Below, piece by piece: positions 35,364 to 43,936 of a stretch of 60,573 nucleotides of DNA. Every line of letters starts with the position of its first letter. The stretch's first letter is position 1. The translations under genes were made by a program, and so were the position numbers. The stretch is from Rhodobacter sp. NTK016B (GTDB taxonomy: Bacteria > Pseudomonadota > Alphaproteobacteria > Rhodobacterales > Rhodobacteraceae). The notes under the pieces were generated by a model. The model saw only the letters and a list, made by a program, of their open reading frames with translations, was not told the origin of the DNA and did no database searches. The DNA is taken from assembly GCF_017303295.1 (NCBI RefSeq), contig NZ_JAFKOK010000020.1, forward strand, positions 1 through 60,573, in the 5' to 3' direction.

Positions 35364-36398
35364 TCAGACCTGAAGCTCCATCAGCCGGTCGCGCTGGTCT
35401 TCGGTCAGCGTGGCCATCAGGCGCTCTGCCTCCAGCGGGTCCGCTGCGTCGATGCGGCGCGCCATAGCAGCCAGCGAGTCGCCGCGCACATCGTTCGGCT
35501 CGGCCGCCGGGATGTGGTTCAGCGTCGGCGGCAGGTTGCGCTGTGTGGGCTTGGGCTTACCGCCGTTGCCGCGATCTTGCTGCTTCGGCGCCGGGCTGGG
35601 CGTCTTGGGCGTTGGCGCCTTGCCGATCGAAGCGTGATAGGCATCGCGCGAGCGCTCAAGGATCTGCTGATTGCTCAGCTTCTCTGCGCCCGGTGCGCTC
35701 GACACGGCCCGGACGAAAGCGTCGTAGGCCTCGATGGTGCCGGGCGCGAACAGATCCGGGTTCTTCTCTTGGAACGCCGTCACGTCCTTCGAGAATTCTG
35801 CCTGCCGCGCGGCATGCGCTTGCTCAGCCGCCTCTTGGAGCTTGGCGTTGATCGCCTCGTCGAAGGCGGCTTTTTCGGCGTCGAACGCGTCAGCGATCGC
35901 CGAGTCCAGTTCCTCCTCGGTGCGCTCACCGTCATCGTACTCCTGCCGGAGGGCCTTGATCTTCTCGCGCGTGTCACCACGGATTGCTGCCCGCTCTTCG
36001 TCGGTCAACTCGGGAACCTTCGCGGGCTCCGCCTCGTGCCGCTGCTCGGGCACCGCAGGGGCGCGTTGCGCATCGTCGTGATCGGCGGCCGGTTGCTGCG
36101 CGGGGTCATCGTCGGCGGCGCCATTGGCGTCGTCGTCGTCGTCGTTGGCATCTCCCGGTTGGTCGTTGGCTTCCTCGTCCGAGAGGACGTGGCCGGCATC
36201 TTCGTAGTCTTCGGCCAGCGCCTTCAGCTCGTCATCGGTGAGGTGGCCTTTCAGGCGCTCACGCTCTTCGTCGTGCCAAGGCTCGTCGTCGCCATCGGGT
36301 TCGTCGGGGAGGTCGAGTGCAGCCTGTTCCTCGGGATCAACGTCGGCAAGGGCTTCACGCTCTTCGTCCGTCAGATGGTCATCGGCTTCGGGGGGCAT
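35364..36398 (-). CDS. scaffolding protein, 344 aa
   Basis: Highly acidic N-terminal half (LTDEEREALADVDPEEQAALDLPDEPDGDDEPWHDEERERLKGHLTDDELKALAEDYEDAG), long Asp-rich and Pro/Gln linkers, a helical middle (EEELDSAIADAFDAEKAAFDEAINAKLQEAAEQAHAARQAEFSKDV), and a conserved-looking C-terminus (GDSLAAMARRIDAADPLEAERLMATLTEDQRDRLMELQV). Composition, length and location between portal and capsid are typical of podovirus scaffolds. AAGGAG precedes the ATG at 36398. Confidence 0.85.
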   Translation of the reverse strand: MPPEADDHLTDEEREALADVDPEEQAALDLPDEPDGDDEPWHDEERERLKGHLTDDELKALAEDYEDAGHVLSDEEANDQPGDANDDDDDANGAADDDPAQQPAADHDDAQRAPAVPEQRHEAEPAKVPELTDEERAAIRGDTREKIKALRQEYDDGERTEEELDSAIADAFDAEKAAFDEAINAKLQEAAEQAHAARQAEFSKDVTAFQEKNPDLFAPGTIEAYDAFVRAVSSAPGAEKLSNQQILERSRDAYHASIGKAPTPKTPSPAPKQQDRGNGGKPKPTQRNLPPTLNHIPAAEPNDVRGDSLAAMARRIDAADPLEAERLMATLTEDQRDRLMELQV

Positions 36399-36408
36399 GG
36401 TGGTCTCC

Positions 36409-38652
36409 TTAGTAGATCGGCTCGGGCGCCAGGGGCTGGGTGTTAGGTGCTTGTTGCTGCGGTTGCTGCGGTTGCGGGGCTTGAGGTTGAGGCGCGGGCT
36501 GTGCGGTCTCGACAAGCAGAGCATCAGCGGTGTCGACCGCGCCCGGTGGGCTGGAGAACATCAGCATGGCCAGTTCGAGCGCCCGCCGCTTCTCTTCGAG
36601 GCTTTCGCCGGGCATCGATGCGAAGAGCTTCTGCGCGTTGGCCGCCTCCTTCTGGGCTGCGGCCATGGCCTTGGCTGCTTCGCCCTCGAGCTTCGAGAGG
36701 TTGGCCTCAGCTGCGCGCTGCTCCATCGCGGCCTGCAGCGCTTTCTGCTGCTCACGCTTCTCGCGCTCGGGATCAGGCGTGTTCGGATCGGCATCGGGGT
36801 CTTCCATGCCGGTGACAGAACGGATCCGCTTGACGATCTCGTCGCGGCTGGGGATGTCCATGGTCTCGACCACCAGGTCCAGCAGCACGGTCACGATATT
36901 CGGCGCGACGGGGGCGAGTTGCGTCATCAGCTCCATCAGTGCCGTCACCTGCGCCTGACGGATAGTCGCGTTCCAAGCGTCTTCGCTGATGATGAAGTCC
37001 GCCTTGGTCCGCACGATGTCGTTTGCCTCGACACCATCATTGATCTGGATGAAGTCGGGCTTGCCCCGCGCGTCGGTGATGCGCAGCTCTTTTTCTTCGG
37101 TCGCGAATTGTTCGACCAGCGAGAGCAGCTTTTCACCGTGGTACTGTCGCGCGGCTCGATAGGCGTCAAACGCCGCGCCCGTCGACACCATGCCTTGCTC
37201 TTGACGGGCCATGATCGCCTTGCCCGAGACGGCGTTCGTGGTGCGGCCCATCACCTCGTCAGTGATGCCGCTGCCCATCTGGACGAACTGCATGTCAAGC
37301 TGCAGCAGGTCCAAGTGGCCCTGGGCGAGATTGCGGTCGGCGGATAGCTCCAGGTGCTTGCCGGGCTTCTTGACGATAATCGCGTTGGGCCGGGAGACTT
37401 CTTCCTCAAAGTCGTCCATGTCGGCCACAGCGCCTTCGTCCATGATCACCTTGTTCGATGACAGGATGGCGAGGGCCTTGGAGAAGCGTTTGTTCAGGTC
37501 TTCTTGCGGCGAGCGCATGTTGCGGATCATGCCGTATGGCGCGCCGTCGCGGGCGCGGCGGAAGCAGAACATCGGCGTGAACGGGAACTTGTTGTGGCGG
37601 TAAGGAGAGGGTCCGAACCACAGCGCATGGTTCGCGGTCATGATCATGCAATACGTGCGGAGGGAGATGCGGGATTTGAGCGTAGCTTCGCCGCTCTCCA
37701 GCTGTTCGGCGTGGCCGGGGCTCGTCGGATCAAAGACCTCTCCCGAAAACTCGCCTCCCAGCATCGTTTCGATGGTCTCAGGGATCCTGAACCACGCCTC
37801 GATGAGACGAATCCGGCTCCGTGTGAACTGGCCGCCGCCTTCGGCATTGCCGTAGCCAGAGGCGCCCTCGCGAGCTTCCTCAGCGCTGTCCATCGGATCA
37901 TCGCCGTAGGAATCGCGGTTGACCTGATTGTCTGAGAGAGCGCCAGCATCCTCGATGATCTGGTCGCGGCGCTTAGGGAACAGCCCGCAAGCGGTATCCA
38001 CATCCACCCATTTCACGCGAAAGAAGTGGCGCCCATCGCTCAGGTCTTTCTCACGCCCCGCGCTGTCGAAGATCACGTTGCGCCAGCTTTCGAACCGCTC
38101 AAACACTGGTTCGCCATCGGCATCGTCTTGCACACCGCATTCAATGAAGGACAACCCAGCGCGAACCATCTCTGAGAACGCATCGGACATCGAGAACTGG
38201 CTCTGATGCACGTCTGCGATGTACTTGAGATATTGGCTCTTGCGCTCAGCCGGGCCGCTGGCAGCCTTCTTGCGCGGCAGGATCTTATAGTCGGTGCGGG
38301 CATTCTTTTGGGTGCCAATGATCCAGTTGATCGCCTGACACACGACATTCATCACAAGGGGCTCTTGCCCGCGTTCTCTCAGGACGGCCTCGTCCTCTGC
38401 CTTCCATTGGATCGAGTCGTAGAAGTCCTCGTCCTTGGCCATCTCTTCGCGCCATGCACCCTGAATGTCGAGTTCCTCAAGGAAATTCGAGAACAGGCGG
38501 CGCTGCAGTGTGGTGACGCGGTGCGAGTCGAGCTGGTCGCCAAGCGCCTTTGTCGTCTCGGGGTATAGAGCCTTGCCGTCGAGGTTGACGGGCTCAGAGC
38601 GGCGTTTGCGCCCGACCTCTATTTCGGTGGCGTGAGGGTCGTCAGTCGGCAT
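36409..38652 (-). CDS. portal protein, P22-type
   Basis: The 747-aa length is close to the P22 portal (725 aa). Features include an early helical region (LFSNFLEELDIQGAWREEMAKDEDFYDSIQWKAEDEAVLRERGQEPLVMNVVCQAINWIIGTQKNARTDYKIL), a wing/stem region (VDVDTACGLFPKRRDQIIEDAG; RIRLIEAWFRIPETIETMLGGEF), and a C-terminal coiled barrel rich in Glu, Ala and Gln (KREQQKALQAAMEQRAAEANLSKLEGEAAKAMAAAQKEAANAQ), as in P22 portals. A strong GGAGG site precedes the ATG at 38652. It overlaps the 153-aa gene slightly. Role: DNA entry ring and tail attachment. Confidence 0.9.
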   Translation of the reverse strand: MPTDDPHATEIEVGRKRRSEPVNLDGKALYPETTKALGDQLDSHRVTTLQRRLFSNFLEELDIQGAWREEMAKDEDFYDSIQWKAEDEAVLRERGQEPLVMNVVCQAINWIIGTQKNARTDYKILPRKKAASGPAERKSQYLKYIADVHQSQFSMSDAFSEMVRAGLSFIECGVQDDADGEPVFERFESWRNVIFDSAGREKDLSDGRHFFRVKWVDVDTACGLFPKRRDQIIEDAGALSDNQVNRDSYGDDPMDSAEEAREGASGYGNAEGGGQFTRSRIRLIEAWFRIPETIETMLGGEFSGEVFDPTSPGHAEQLESGEATLKSRISLRTYCMIMTANHALWFGPSPYRHNKFPFTPMFCFRRARDGAPYGMIRNMRSPQEDLNKRFSKALAILSSNKVIMDEGAVADMDDFEEEVSRPNAIIVKKPGKHLELSADRNLAQGHLDLLQLDMQFVQMGSGITDEVMGRTTNAVSGKAIMARQEQGMVSTGAAFDAYRAARQYHGEKLLSLVEQFATEEKELRITDARGKPDFIQINDGVEANDIVRTKADFIISEDAWNATIRQAQVTALMELMTQLAPVAPNIVTVLLDLVVETMDIPSRDEIVKRIRSVTGMEDPDADPNTPDPEREKREQQKALQAAMEQRAAEANLSKLEGEAAKAMAAAQKEAANAQKLFASMPGESLEEKRRALELAMLMFSSPPGAVDTADALLVETAQPAPQPQAPQPQQPQQQAPNTQPLAPEPIY

Positions 38653-39103
38653 CGTGGACCTCCACCTCAATCGGCTTTCCCGATGCCTTGTCGACGCCTT
38701 CGATCACCGCCGCGACGCGTTCTTTGCTGGCGCCGGTCGGGCGCGGCGGGATGCGCAGAAGATCGTCGAGATAATCGTTGACCAGCATACGGATACGGAA
38801 CACGTCGCTCATGTTGAGAGGGTTCATTCCGAGGGCGTCACAGAACATCAGCGCGGTGGACATCGCTTCGTGCGGGTCGCCAATGGTGTCATCCCAGATC
38901 CAAGCGCGGTTCATCGGGATGATGCAGGGGCGGATGGCGTCGCGGTCTTTCGCGTCGGCTCGCGTGAAGACGAGGGCGCCTTCCCAGCGATCCTCCAGCC
39001 GGACCCAGCTGAGCCAGACGTTGATGTTGCCGCGTTGGAAAGTGCGATGGTTGACGCTCAGGTCGAGGGCCACGCGAAATTCGTCGTTTGTGATGCTGCT
39101 CAT
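38642..39103 (-). CDS. hypothetical protein between large terminase and portal, 153 aa
   Basis: Starts MSSITNDEFRVALDLSVNHRTFQRGNINVWLSWVRLEDRWEGALVF; its ATG overlaps the terminase stop (ATGA). The centre (CIIPMNRAWIWDDTIGDPHEAMSTALMFCDALGMNPLNMSDVFRIRMLVNDYLDDLLRIPPRP) is helical and well ordered. The gene overlaps the portal start. Translational coupling on both sides suggests it acts in packaging or early head assembly, but no family was recognised. Confidence 0.7.
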   Translation of the reverse strand: MSSITNDEFRVALDLSVNHRTFQRGNINVWLSWVRLEDRWEGALVFTRADAKDRDAIRPCIIPMNRAWIWDDTIGDPHEAMSTALMFCDALGMNPLNMSDVFRIRMLVNDYLDDLLRIPPRPTGASKERVAAVIEGVDKASGKPIEVEVHDAD

Positions 39104-40707
39104 ACTGCCATGCCTCCGGAGGACCGTCGTCTTGGGCGGGTGGGTGCGTTGAAGTTTGCGGGGTCGTAGCCTTGCGCCCATTGGCGGAAGCTGTCTGCCG
39201 CTTCGGAGTGGCCCCCGAGCTTCTCAGGCTCAGGGGACCAGGCGCCCATGCGAGCGTTCCATTTCTTGCCGTAGAGTTCGAGGTGGGCGAGGCCTGCGGC
39301 GCAGCCTTCCTCGTCGAAAATCGCGCGAGAAAACGCCTCGCGGGTCATCTGGATGCCGTGCGTGATGGTCTCGACGCGCGGGACGATGTTGTAGGTCCAG
39401 TCCGGCGCCAGCTCCTGCAGGAAATCGATAGGCGCGCCGACACGATCACCGAGTTGCCGCTGATGGGTGGCATCGTGGGGCAGGTAGTGGTTGCCAAACA
39501 AGTAGCCGGTTTCGCGCAGGATTCGGACGTAGTGCGCGTAGCCCTCGTTCCACCCTTCGATGTACCGAATGAAGCGCTCCTGTGCCCCGATATGCTGCAT
39601 GAGCCAGATGCCCGTGCCGTCGCCAGCCCCGATGTCCCAGAACGTGTGGACCACCACGGACGAGATATGCGGCACCTTGGTGATGCGGCCTTGGATGCGG
39701 GCGCGGGCGAGCTGAAGGGTATAGAACTTGCCTTCGAGCGATTGCTTCCAGCATTCAGCGGGCGTCGATGGCATCTCGCGCCACATCTTCTCGCCGTCGC
39801 CGCTGAATTCGTTCTCCCGCTTGGCGACGTACCAGGCGCGCTGCTGCATCGAAAGCTTGACGCGCATCTCGCGCTCCACGGCGTCGAAATACGCGTGGTC
39901 GCTGGGCGCCATGTTGATGTTGTCGGGATTGGTGACGTATCCGGGTTCGCGCCACCATGGGAAAAAGTGGAACATCCACTCGGTGTTGTTGGGCATGCGA
40001 CCGAGCTGGGCGATCTTCTCAGCGCGCGTGGCGATGTTGTAGAATTCGCCTTCTTGTCCTTCGGCCGTGGACTCGATCACGGCGATGCCAGTGATGGGAA
40101 CGGCCGGCAGTGAGCCTGTCACGATTTCCACGGCCTTTTCGGGGAACTTGGCGGCGATCTTGCCCATTTCCGACACATGCAGCCGGTGGATGGTCCCGGA
40201 TCGAACCGACGTCGCCACCTTGATGGAACTGTTGTTGTGGCCGAAGAGAAGCTCAGTGGCGCTGTCACGCTTGAGAGGCATAAGCATGCGCACGATCTCG
40301 GGCAGGTTGAGGTAGGCGAACTTCACCTTGTCACGGAAGATCGACTCGGCGTCCTCGCGCGTGTGGGCGACGATGGCGCAACGCTGGTCTTCATTGAACA
40401 GGGCATGGTCGAGCCAGAGGATCGCGATCAGCGTCGTGAAACCGAGCTGCCGCGCCTTCAGGATGACATTGCGATAGTGGATGTTCGCAAGGAATTCTCG
40501 CTGGTTGGCGTTTGGTATGAACGGGACGACGAAGCTGACATCGGTGTCGTTGTCGCCCTTCACCATGATCTTGTAGAGCTTGCCGGAGAAGATGCGCCAT
40601 TTCCACGATGAGAGAGCCCACATCACTTGGTCGCTTGTCTGCGGATCGTAGTCGATCGGCACCTCGCCGCTTTCCGCGAAGGCGTTGGTTGGCGCAGGCG
40701 CGTTCAT
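39100..40707 (-). CDS. terminase large subunit
   Basis: The 535-aa packaging ATPase and nuclease. A non-classical Walker A lies at KARQLGFTT (84-92), where an Arg/Gln replaces the P-loop start as in several phage terminases. Walker B with catalytic Glu is VIESTAEG (210-217). A nuclease-type motif with Asp358 follows in WDIGAGDGTGIW, and HDATHQ may supply further metal ligands. The start is coupled to the small terminase stop (ATGA). The protein cuts and pumps DNA into the prohead at the portal. Confidence 0.92.
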   Translation of the reverse strand: MNAPAPTNAFAESGEVPIDYDPQTSDQVMWALSSWKWRIFSGKLYKIMVKGDNDTDVSFVVPFIPNANQREFLANIHYRNVILKARQLGFTTLIAILWLDHALFNEDQRCAIVAHTREDAESIFRDKVKFAYLNLPEIVRMLMPLKRDSATELLFGHNNSSIKVATSVRSGTIHRLHVSEMGKIAAKFPEKAVEIVTGSLPAVPITGIAVIESTAEGQEGEFYNIATRAEKIAQLGRMPNNTEWMFHFFPWWREPGYVTNPDNINMAPSDHAYFDAVEREMRVKLSMQQRAWYVAKRENEFSGDGEKMWREMPSTPAECWKQSLEGKFYTLQLARARIQGRITKVPHISSVVVHTFWDIGAGDGTGIWLMQHIGAQERFIRYIEGWNEGYAHYVRILRETGYLFGNHYLPHDATHQRQLGDRVGAPIDFLQELAPDWTYNIVPRVETITHGIQMTREAFSRAIFDEEGCAAGLAHLELYGKKWNARMGAWSPEPEKLGGHSEAADSFRQWAQGYDPANFNAPTRPRRRSSGGMAV

Positions 40708-41258
40708 TTGTTGGCCGTCGCGATAGGGGCTGCCGAGCCGCGCTCGCATATCTCCTTCAATGCCCTCGAGAGGCGGTCTACGGGATCATCACCGCCTTTC
40801 CCGCCGCCAAGGTGGGCATAGAGCCGCTCCAGCGCCTTGTGTCGATCCATGAGTTTGATTTTCACGCGCCGCACCGGCTTCTTTTCTTCGCCGTTGCCCT
40901 CAAGATAGGTCTCGGTGGTGATCTCGGTCAGCAGGTCGAGATCTTCCGCTGTGCAGTCGCCCAGATCGATTCGAGGCTCACCGTCTTCGTCGATCTTCAC
41001 GAACCGTGACATGCCAGTGAAGCCAATGCGCGTGAACTCCGCCACCACGTCATCGACCTTCTTCTCAGCGCGTTCTTCGGCCAAGCGCTCAAGCCGAGAA
41101 ATCTCACGCTGGATGTCTTCGCGCTGTAGCAGGCGGTAGCCTTGGTTTTTTGCGGTGCGCTCAGAATAGCCAGCCCTGATGGCCGCGTTCTTGGCGTTGT
41201 AGTCCACGATGTACTCGCGGGCGAAGGCTGCATGTTGAGGGTTGAGAGGGGACGGCAT
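40704..41258 (-). CDS. terminase small subunit
   Basis: 184 aa. The N-terminal helix-turn-helix-like region (LNPQHAAFAREYIVDYNAKNAAIRAGYSERTAKNQGYRLLQREDIQREI) is diagnostic of the terminase_2 small-subunit family (A-x-x-x-x-x-Y-x-x-x-x-N-x-x-x-A-A-I-R-A-G-Y-S). The middle is helical (LAEERAEKKVDDVVAEFTRIGF), and there is a strand-rich oligomer region before the C-terminus. The upstream 100 bp holds direct and inverted repeats (41316-41354) that might be a recognition or regulatory site. Confidence 0.88.
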   Translation of the reverse strand: MPSPLNPQHAAFAREYIVDYNAKNAAIRAGYSERTAKNQGYRLLQREDIQREISRLERLAEERAEKKVDDVVAEFTRIGFTGMSRFVKIDEDGEPRIDLGDCTAEDLDLLTEITTETYLEGNGEEKKPVRRVKIKLMDRHKALERLYAHLGGGKGGDDPVDRLSRALKEICERGSAAPIATANK

Positions 41259-41315
41259 GCCGGCATCCTGCCACGATTGCTGTGGCGCAGAATGTGCAGC
41301 AAAATCACTTAACGG

Positions 41316-41354
41316 TCAACATATTGATGTGACATCGCCGCCACATCAACATAT
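41316..41354. repeat. direct and inverted repeats upstream of small terminase
   Basis: TCAACATAT occurs at 41316-41324 and again at 41346-41354. The same block holds an 8-bp perfect inverted repeat, TTGATGTG (41324-41331) and CACATCAA (41342-41349), with a 10-base GC-rich centre. It is in the only 100-bp non-coding gap of the region, just upstream of the packaging genes. A copy of GTGCAGCAAAA lies at 41294. It may be a packaging or regulatory site; nothing proves which. Confidence 0.5.
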
Positions 41355-41358
41355 GGGG

Positions 41359-41586
41359 TCAGGATTGCTCGGTTCGATAGCTGCCCTGATAGGGCGGCTG
41401 CACCGACGCGGGGGTCCAGCTGCAGATCACCACGGCGGGCCGTCCCTTACGCCCGCACTCGCGGCACCGCAGCCGGTGGAAGTCGCGAAACGTCAGTGGG
41501 TCCTCGCCCAGATCGGCAGCGCGCAACACCGCGCGGTGGCCGCAGGCGCAATCTACTCGGATGATGGATTCGCCGCGCGGTGACAT
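41359..41586 (-). CDS. small zinc-ribbon-type protein, 75 aa
   Basis: Starts MSPRGESIIRVDCACGHRAVLRAADLGEDPLTFRDFHRLRCRECGRKGRP. Cys13, Cys15, Cys41 and Cys44 form a likely zinc-binding set. The remainder is short and hydrophobic. Small proteins of this shape are common in alphaproteobacterial phages; the function is unknown. It is the last gene before the terminase block in the leftward direction. Confidence 0.65.
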   Translation of the reverse strand: MSPRGESIIRVDCACGHRAVLRAADLGEDPLTFRDFHRLRCRECGRKGRPAVVICSWTPASVQPPYQGSYRTEQS

Positions 41587-41626
41587 GCGCGTTGATGTAG
41601 GGCCGGGCAGGGCGGATGGGTAGGGG

Positions 41627-42100
41627 TCAGTCCTTGGTGCGTTCTCTGTGCACCTTGAGCTTTGCCTCGGCATAGTTCCGACCCAGCATCGTGCCGCCGC
41701 CGCGCGCGAACATCTCAGGAAAGAGGCCATGGCCGCAGGTCGGGCAGGCCGGGACCATGGTCCTGCCACGCCAGGCTTCATCCATCGCCTTGGCCGCCCG
41801 GCTCCTGAGCGTGAAAGCCTCCGCCTCGAGAACCTTCTGTTCGCGCCGCTCGATGGCGGCGACTGCATCACCAACCTGCTTGGCGATGATCTCGAATGCG
41901 TCGAATCCTTCCACGTCGCGCTGGCAGTCGGCGCACCAGATCCGGCGCTCGCTCGAATCATACCTGAGGCGCCGATGCTTGCATGCAGAATGCGGCCTGC
42001 GGCTCTTGCCGCGCGCGACGCGAATGTCCCCGATGTCGACGACCTTTAAGCCCGACAGATAGTCCATTGCATCGATGGGCGGGTCTTTGTGATCGTCCAT
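41627..42100 (-). CDS. hypothetical Cys-rich protein, 157 aa
   Basis: Starts MDDHKDPPIDAMDYLSGLKVVDIGDIRVARGKSRRPHSACKHRRLRYDSSERRIWCADCQRDVEGF. Cys40, His42, Cys56 and Cys59 make a likely zinc ribbon. A helical segment follows (AAIERREQKVLEAEAFTLRSRAAKAMDEAW), then a second CPTCGH motif. The overall pattern suggests a small nucleic-acid or protein binding factor. No family name can be assigned. Confidence 0.65.
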   Translation of the reverse strand: MDDHKDPPIDAMDYLSGLKVVDIGDIRVARGKSRRPHSACKHRRLRYDSSERRIWCADCQRDVEGFDAFEIIAKQVGDAVAAIERREQKVLEAEAFTLRSRAAKAMDEAWRGRTMVPACPTCGHGLFPEMFARGGGTMLGRNYAEAKLKVHRERTKD

Positions 42101-42131
42101 CCTCTTCTTCCTTCATCGCCGGGCTTGGCGG

Positions 42132-42497
42132 TCAATCCTTCGCCAGAGCCGCGTTCACGCTGCGAGTAACCGCTTCGAGGTCTTCTGAGGCCTTTTGCAA
42201 CGTATTCCTTATGCGATTGAGGTCTTCCATCGCGTTTTCGAATGTGGCTCTCAGGTCGTCATGGGTCGTCATTTGGACGACCTCGGCGCCGAAGATGCGG
42301 AGCGCTTCGTCACGCCCCGTGACCTCGATCACGGTGGCAACGGCTCGCTCCTCCTCGATAGCCTTGATACGCCCATCTTGCTCGGTGAAGTATCTGGCGC
42401 CGCGAGCTGTCCGGTAGAACGCTTCGCCCCAAGGCGCCGTTACCAGCAATTCGGCCTTGTCCGTGTCATACCGAAAGCCCTTGATGGTGGCCTGCAT
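42132..42497 (-). CDS. hypothetical protein, 121 aa
   Basis: Starts MQATIKGFRYDTDKAELLVTAPWGEAFYRTARGARYFTEQDGRIKAIEEERAVATVIEV. The start at 42497 was chosen because GGAG lies 7 bases upstream, better than earlier ATGs. The second half is a helix (LRATFENAMEDLNRIRNTLQKASEDLEAVTRSVNAAL), probably a coiled coil. A strand-rich first half with a helical tail is seen in several small phage proteins; the function is unknown. Confidence 0.65.
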   Translation of the reverse strand: MQATIKGFRYDTDKAELLVTAPWGEAFYRTARGARYFTEQDGRIKAIEEERAVATVIEVTGRDEALRIFGAEVVQMTTHDDLRATFENAMEDLNRIRNTLQKASEDLEAVTRSVNAALAKD

Positions 42498-42565
42498 TAT
42501 GGTCTCCATTTTTTCGGGCATTGGCGCATGGGATCGGGGCCGTTGTCCAGCCCCTCACCGATGCG

Positions 42566-42811
42566 TCAGGTCGCCTCGCGCTCGCCAAGAAGGACGCGCA
42601 CGATGTCAGGATTCGTCTCGATGAACATCCTCACGGCACGCTCGGCATCGCGAGGCGAAATGTTAACGTGCTTGGCCACGATCTCTTCGCACGCATTCTG
42701 AACATCGTTCTGAAAACTCGCGGCAATGGCTGCTTCGCGTGATTCGTGAGCCCAGCCTGTCTTGTCGATGAACATCGTTCTCTCTTCGGGTTCGGCACAC
42801 ACGTAGGTCAT
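42566..42811 (-). CDS. hypothetical protein, 81 aa
   Basis: Starts MTYVCAEPEERTMFIDKTGWAHESREAAIAASFQNDVQNACEEIVAKH, then a helical end (ISPRDAERAVRMFIETNPDIVRVLLGEREAT). The start codon overlaps the preceding stop (ATGA), with a good AAGGAAG site. No known family; a compact acidic protein in the early leftward operon. Confidence 0.65.
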   Translation of the reverse strand: MTYVCAEPEERTMFIDKTGWAHESREAAIAASFQNDVQNACEEIVAKHVNISPRDAERAVRMFIETNPDIVRVLLGEREAT

Positions 42812-43182
42812 TGATGGGCTTCCTTCTGTCTGGAGCGATGAATGAAAACGGGCTCAGGGTCCGGCTGGAGGCGGGCTGCAGCAATGCGCTCGGCCAGAGC
42901 ATCAACGTCGATGAGGACGTCATCGAAAGGCGCGGTCTGGACCAGATCGACTTGGCCAATTGCCGTCTCGCCAGTCTCGTCCGAAATGTCGATGATCGAG
43001 TGACCAATGGCTGTGCCGCGCTCGATCTCTGAAATGCCGTACCAGATGCTGCCGCGCTCGGGGTCGTGTTCAGCTGCAGCGTCAAGAACCTCGCGAGCAG
43101 CATCCTCCGGGGTTTCGGCCACGACGGTCGTGCTGCCGTAAACACGCACGGTGCAGCCAAGGGCAACGAAAAACACAGGCAT
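42808..43182 (-). CDS. hypothetical protein, 124 aa
   Basis: Starts MPVFFVALGCTVRVYGSTTVVAETPEDAAREVLDAAAEHDPERGSIWYGISEIERGTAIGHSIIDISDE. The pattern of a strand, then a helix with EDAAREVLDAA, then strands fits a small alpha/beta fold common in Rhodobacterales phages, where such proteins often carry sequences related to DpdA-like or coordination domains; this cannot be confirmed here. Coupled to the 81-aa gene. Confidence 0.6.
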   Translation of the reverse strand: MPVFFVALGCTVRVYGSTTVVAETPEDAAREVLDAAAEHDPERGSIWYGISEIERGTAIGHSIIDISDETGETAIGQVDLVQTAPFDDVLIDVDALAERIAAARLQPDPEPVFIHRSRQKEAHQ

Positions 43183-43194
43183 GACGGGGGCTCC

Positions 43195-43431
43195 TCAGTT
43201 GATGGCGATGGGACACTGGCGCCCGTCGTGTTCCGGCAGGGAACAGGTGCCCCATGACCACCAATGCGAGCGAGGTGTGATGTCGTAGGCGAGGTTCCTG
43301 ACCGGCTCGACATGGGCGATTGCCTCGTCATGGCTGTCGAAGGGCCCGGCGATACGAGCGGCGCGCTTGCCGTCGATTGCGCTGACATAGAACGCTTGAT
43401 GGCATGGGTTCGTGGCTTCGGAAAAGTCCAT
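43195..43431 (-). CDS. hypothetical protein, 78 aa
   Basis: Starts MDFSEATNPCHQAFYVSAIDGKRAARIAGPFDSHDEAIAHVEPVRNLAYDITPRSHWWSWGTCSLPEH. The phrase AGPFDSHDEAIAHVEPVRNLAYDITPRSHWWSWGTC is a recurrent small phage protein (a FYVSxxDG start, a PF.sHeeA helix, and a W-rich end). It may interact with host proteins; no activity is known. It sits between coupled early genes. Confidence 0.65.
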   Translation of the reverse strand: MDFSEATNPCHQAFYVSAIDGKRAARIAGPFDSHDEAIAHVEPVRNLAYDITPRSHWWSWGTCSLPEHDGRQCPIAIN

Positions 43432-43434
43432 CGG

Positions 43435-43848
43435 TCAGTCCTCCAGCTGATCGTATGCGGTGTTGAAGGAGGAAAGCCAGTTGACGATCTCGGTGTCAGC
43501 GTTCGGGCGTTCGAGTATGCTGACGAGGAGTTCGTCTGCGCTGAGGAAAGGCAGACTGTGGACCGTGCAGAATGCCTCGAACGCGGTGTCCATGATCGCG
43601 CGACGGTGCATGAAGAGCGGCGCGTCACGGTGCTTGAGCGAAAACACGACGTAGGCCGGGCTATTGGGCGTTGCATGGGCAATGAACGGATAGCCGACTG
43701 TCAAGCAGGAGGCGAACAACGCGCCTTCGCTGGGGCTCGTTTCGAACACATCCATCAGGTCAGCGATGGCAGGGGCATCATTTTCGATCATGATGACAAT
43801 GGGGTGCCGCATCTCTTTTTGCTGCACATTAATGCTGATCGCGTTCAT
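43435..43848 (-). CDS. hypothetical protein, 137 aa
   Basis: Starts MNAISINVQQKEMRHPIVIMIENDAPAIADLMDVFETSPSEGALFASCLTVGYPFIAHATP. AAGGAG lies 7 bases upstream of the ATG at 43848, and a separate promoter (43891-43918) lies upstream, so it may lead a sub-operon that runs toward the terminase genes. The middle (NSPAYVVFSLKHRDAPLFMHRRAIMDTAFEAFCTVHSLPFLSADELLVSILERP) is a mix of strands and helices. No family was recognised. Confidence 0.65.
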   Translation of the reverse strand: MNAISINVQQKEMRHPIVIMIENDAPAIADLMDVFETSPSEGALFASCLTVGYPFIAHATPNSPAYVVFSLKHRDAPLFMHRRAIMDTAFEAFCTVHSLPFLSADELLVSILERPNADTEIVNWLSSFNTAYDQLED

Positions 43849-43890
43849 TGGAGACTCCTTCTCACCTGGTCTGCGCTTGGTTATGCACCC

Positions 43891-43918
43891 TATATACACC
43901 CTTTTGTCATGTTGTGAA
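43891..43918 (-). promoter_or_regulatory. predicted leftward promoter
   Basis: On the minus strand TTCACA (43913-43918) and TATATA (43891-43896) are separated by 16 bases, a good sigma-70-like match, in the AT-rich gap before the 137-aa gene. It would drive the small-gene group down to the terminases independently of the early promoter near 48470. Not tested. Confidence 0.55.
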
Positions 43919-43936
43919 GAGGTTGATGGGTGTTTT

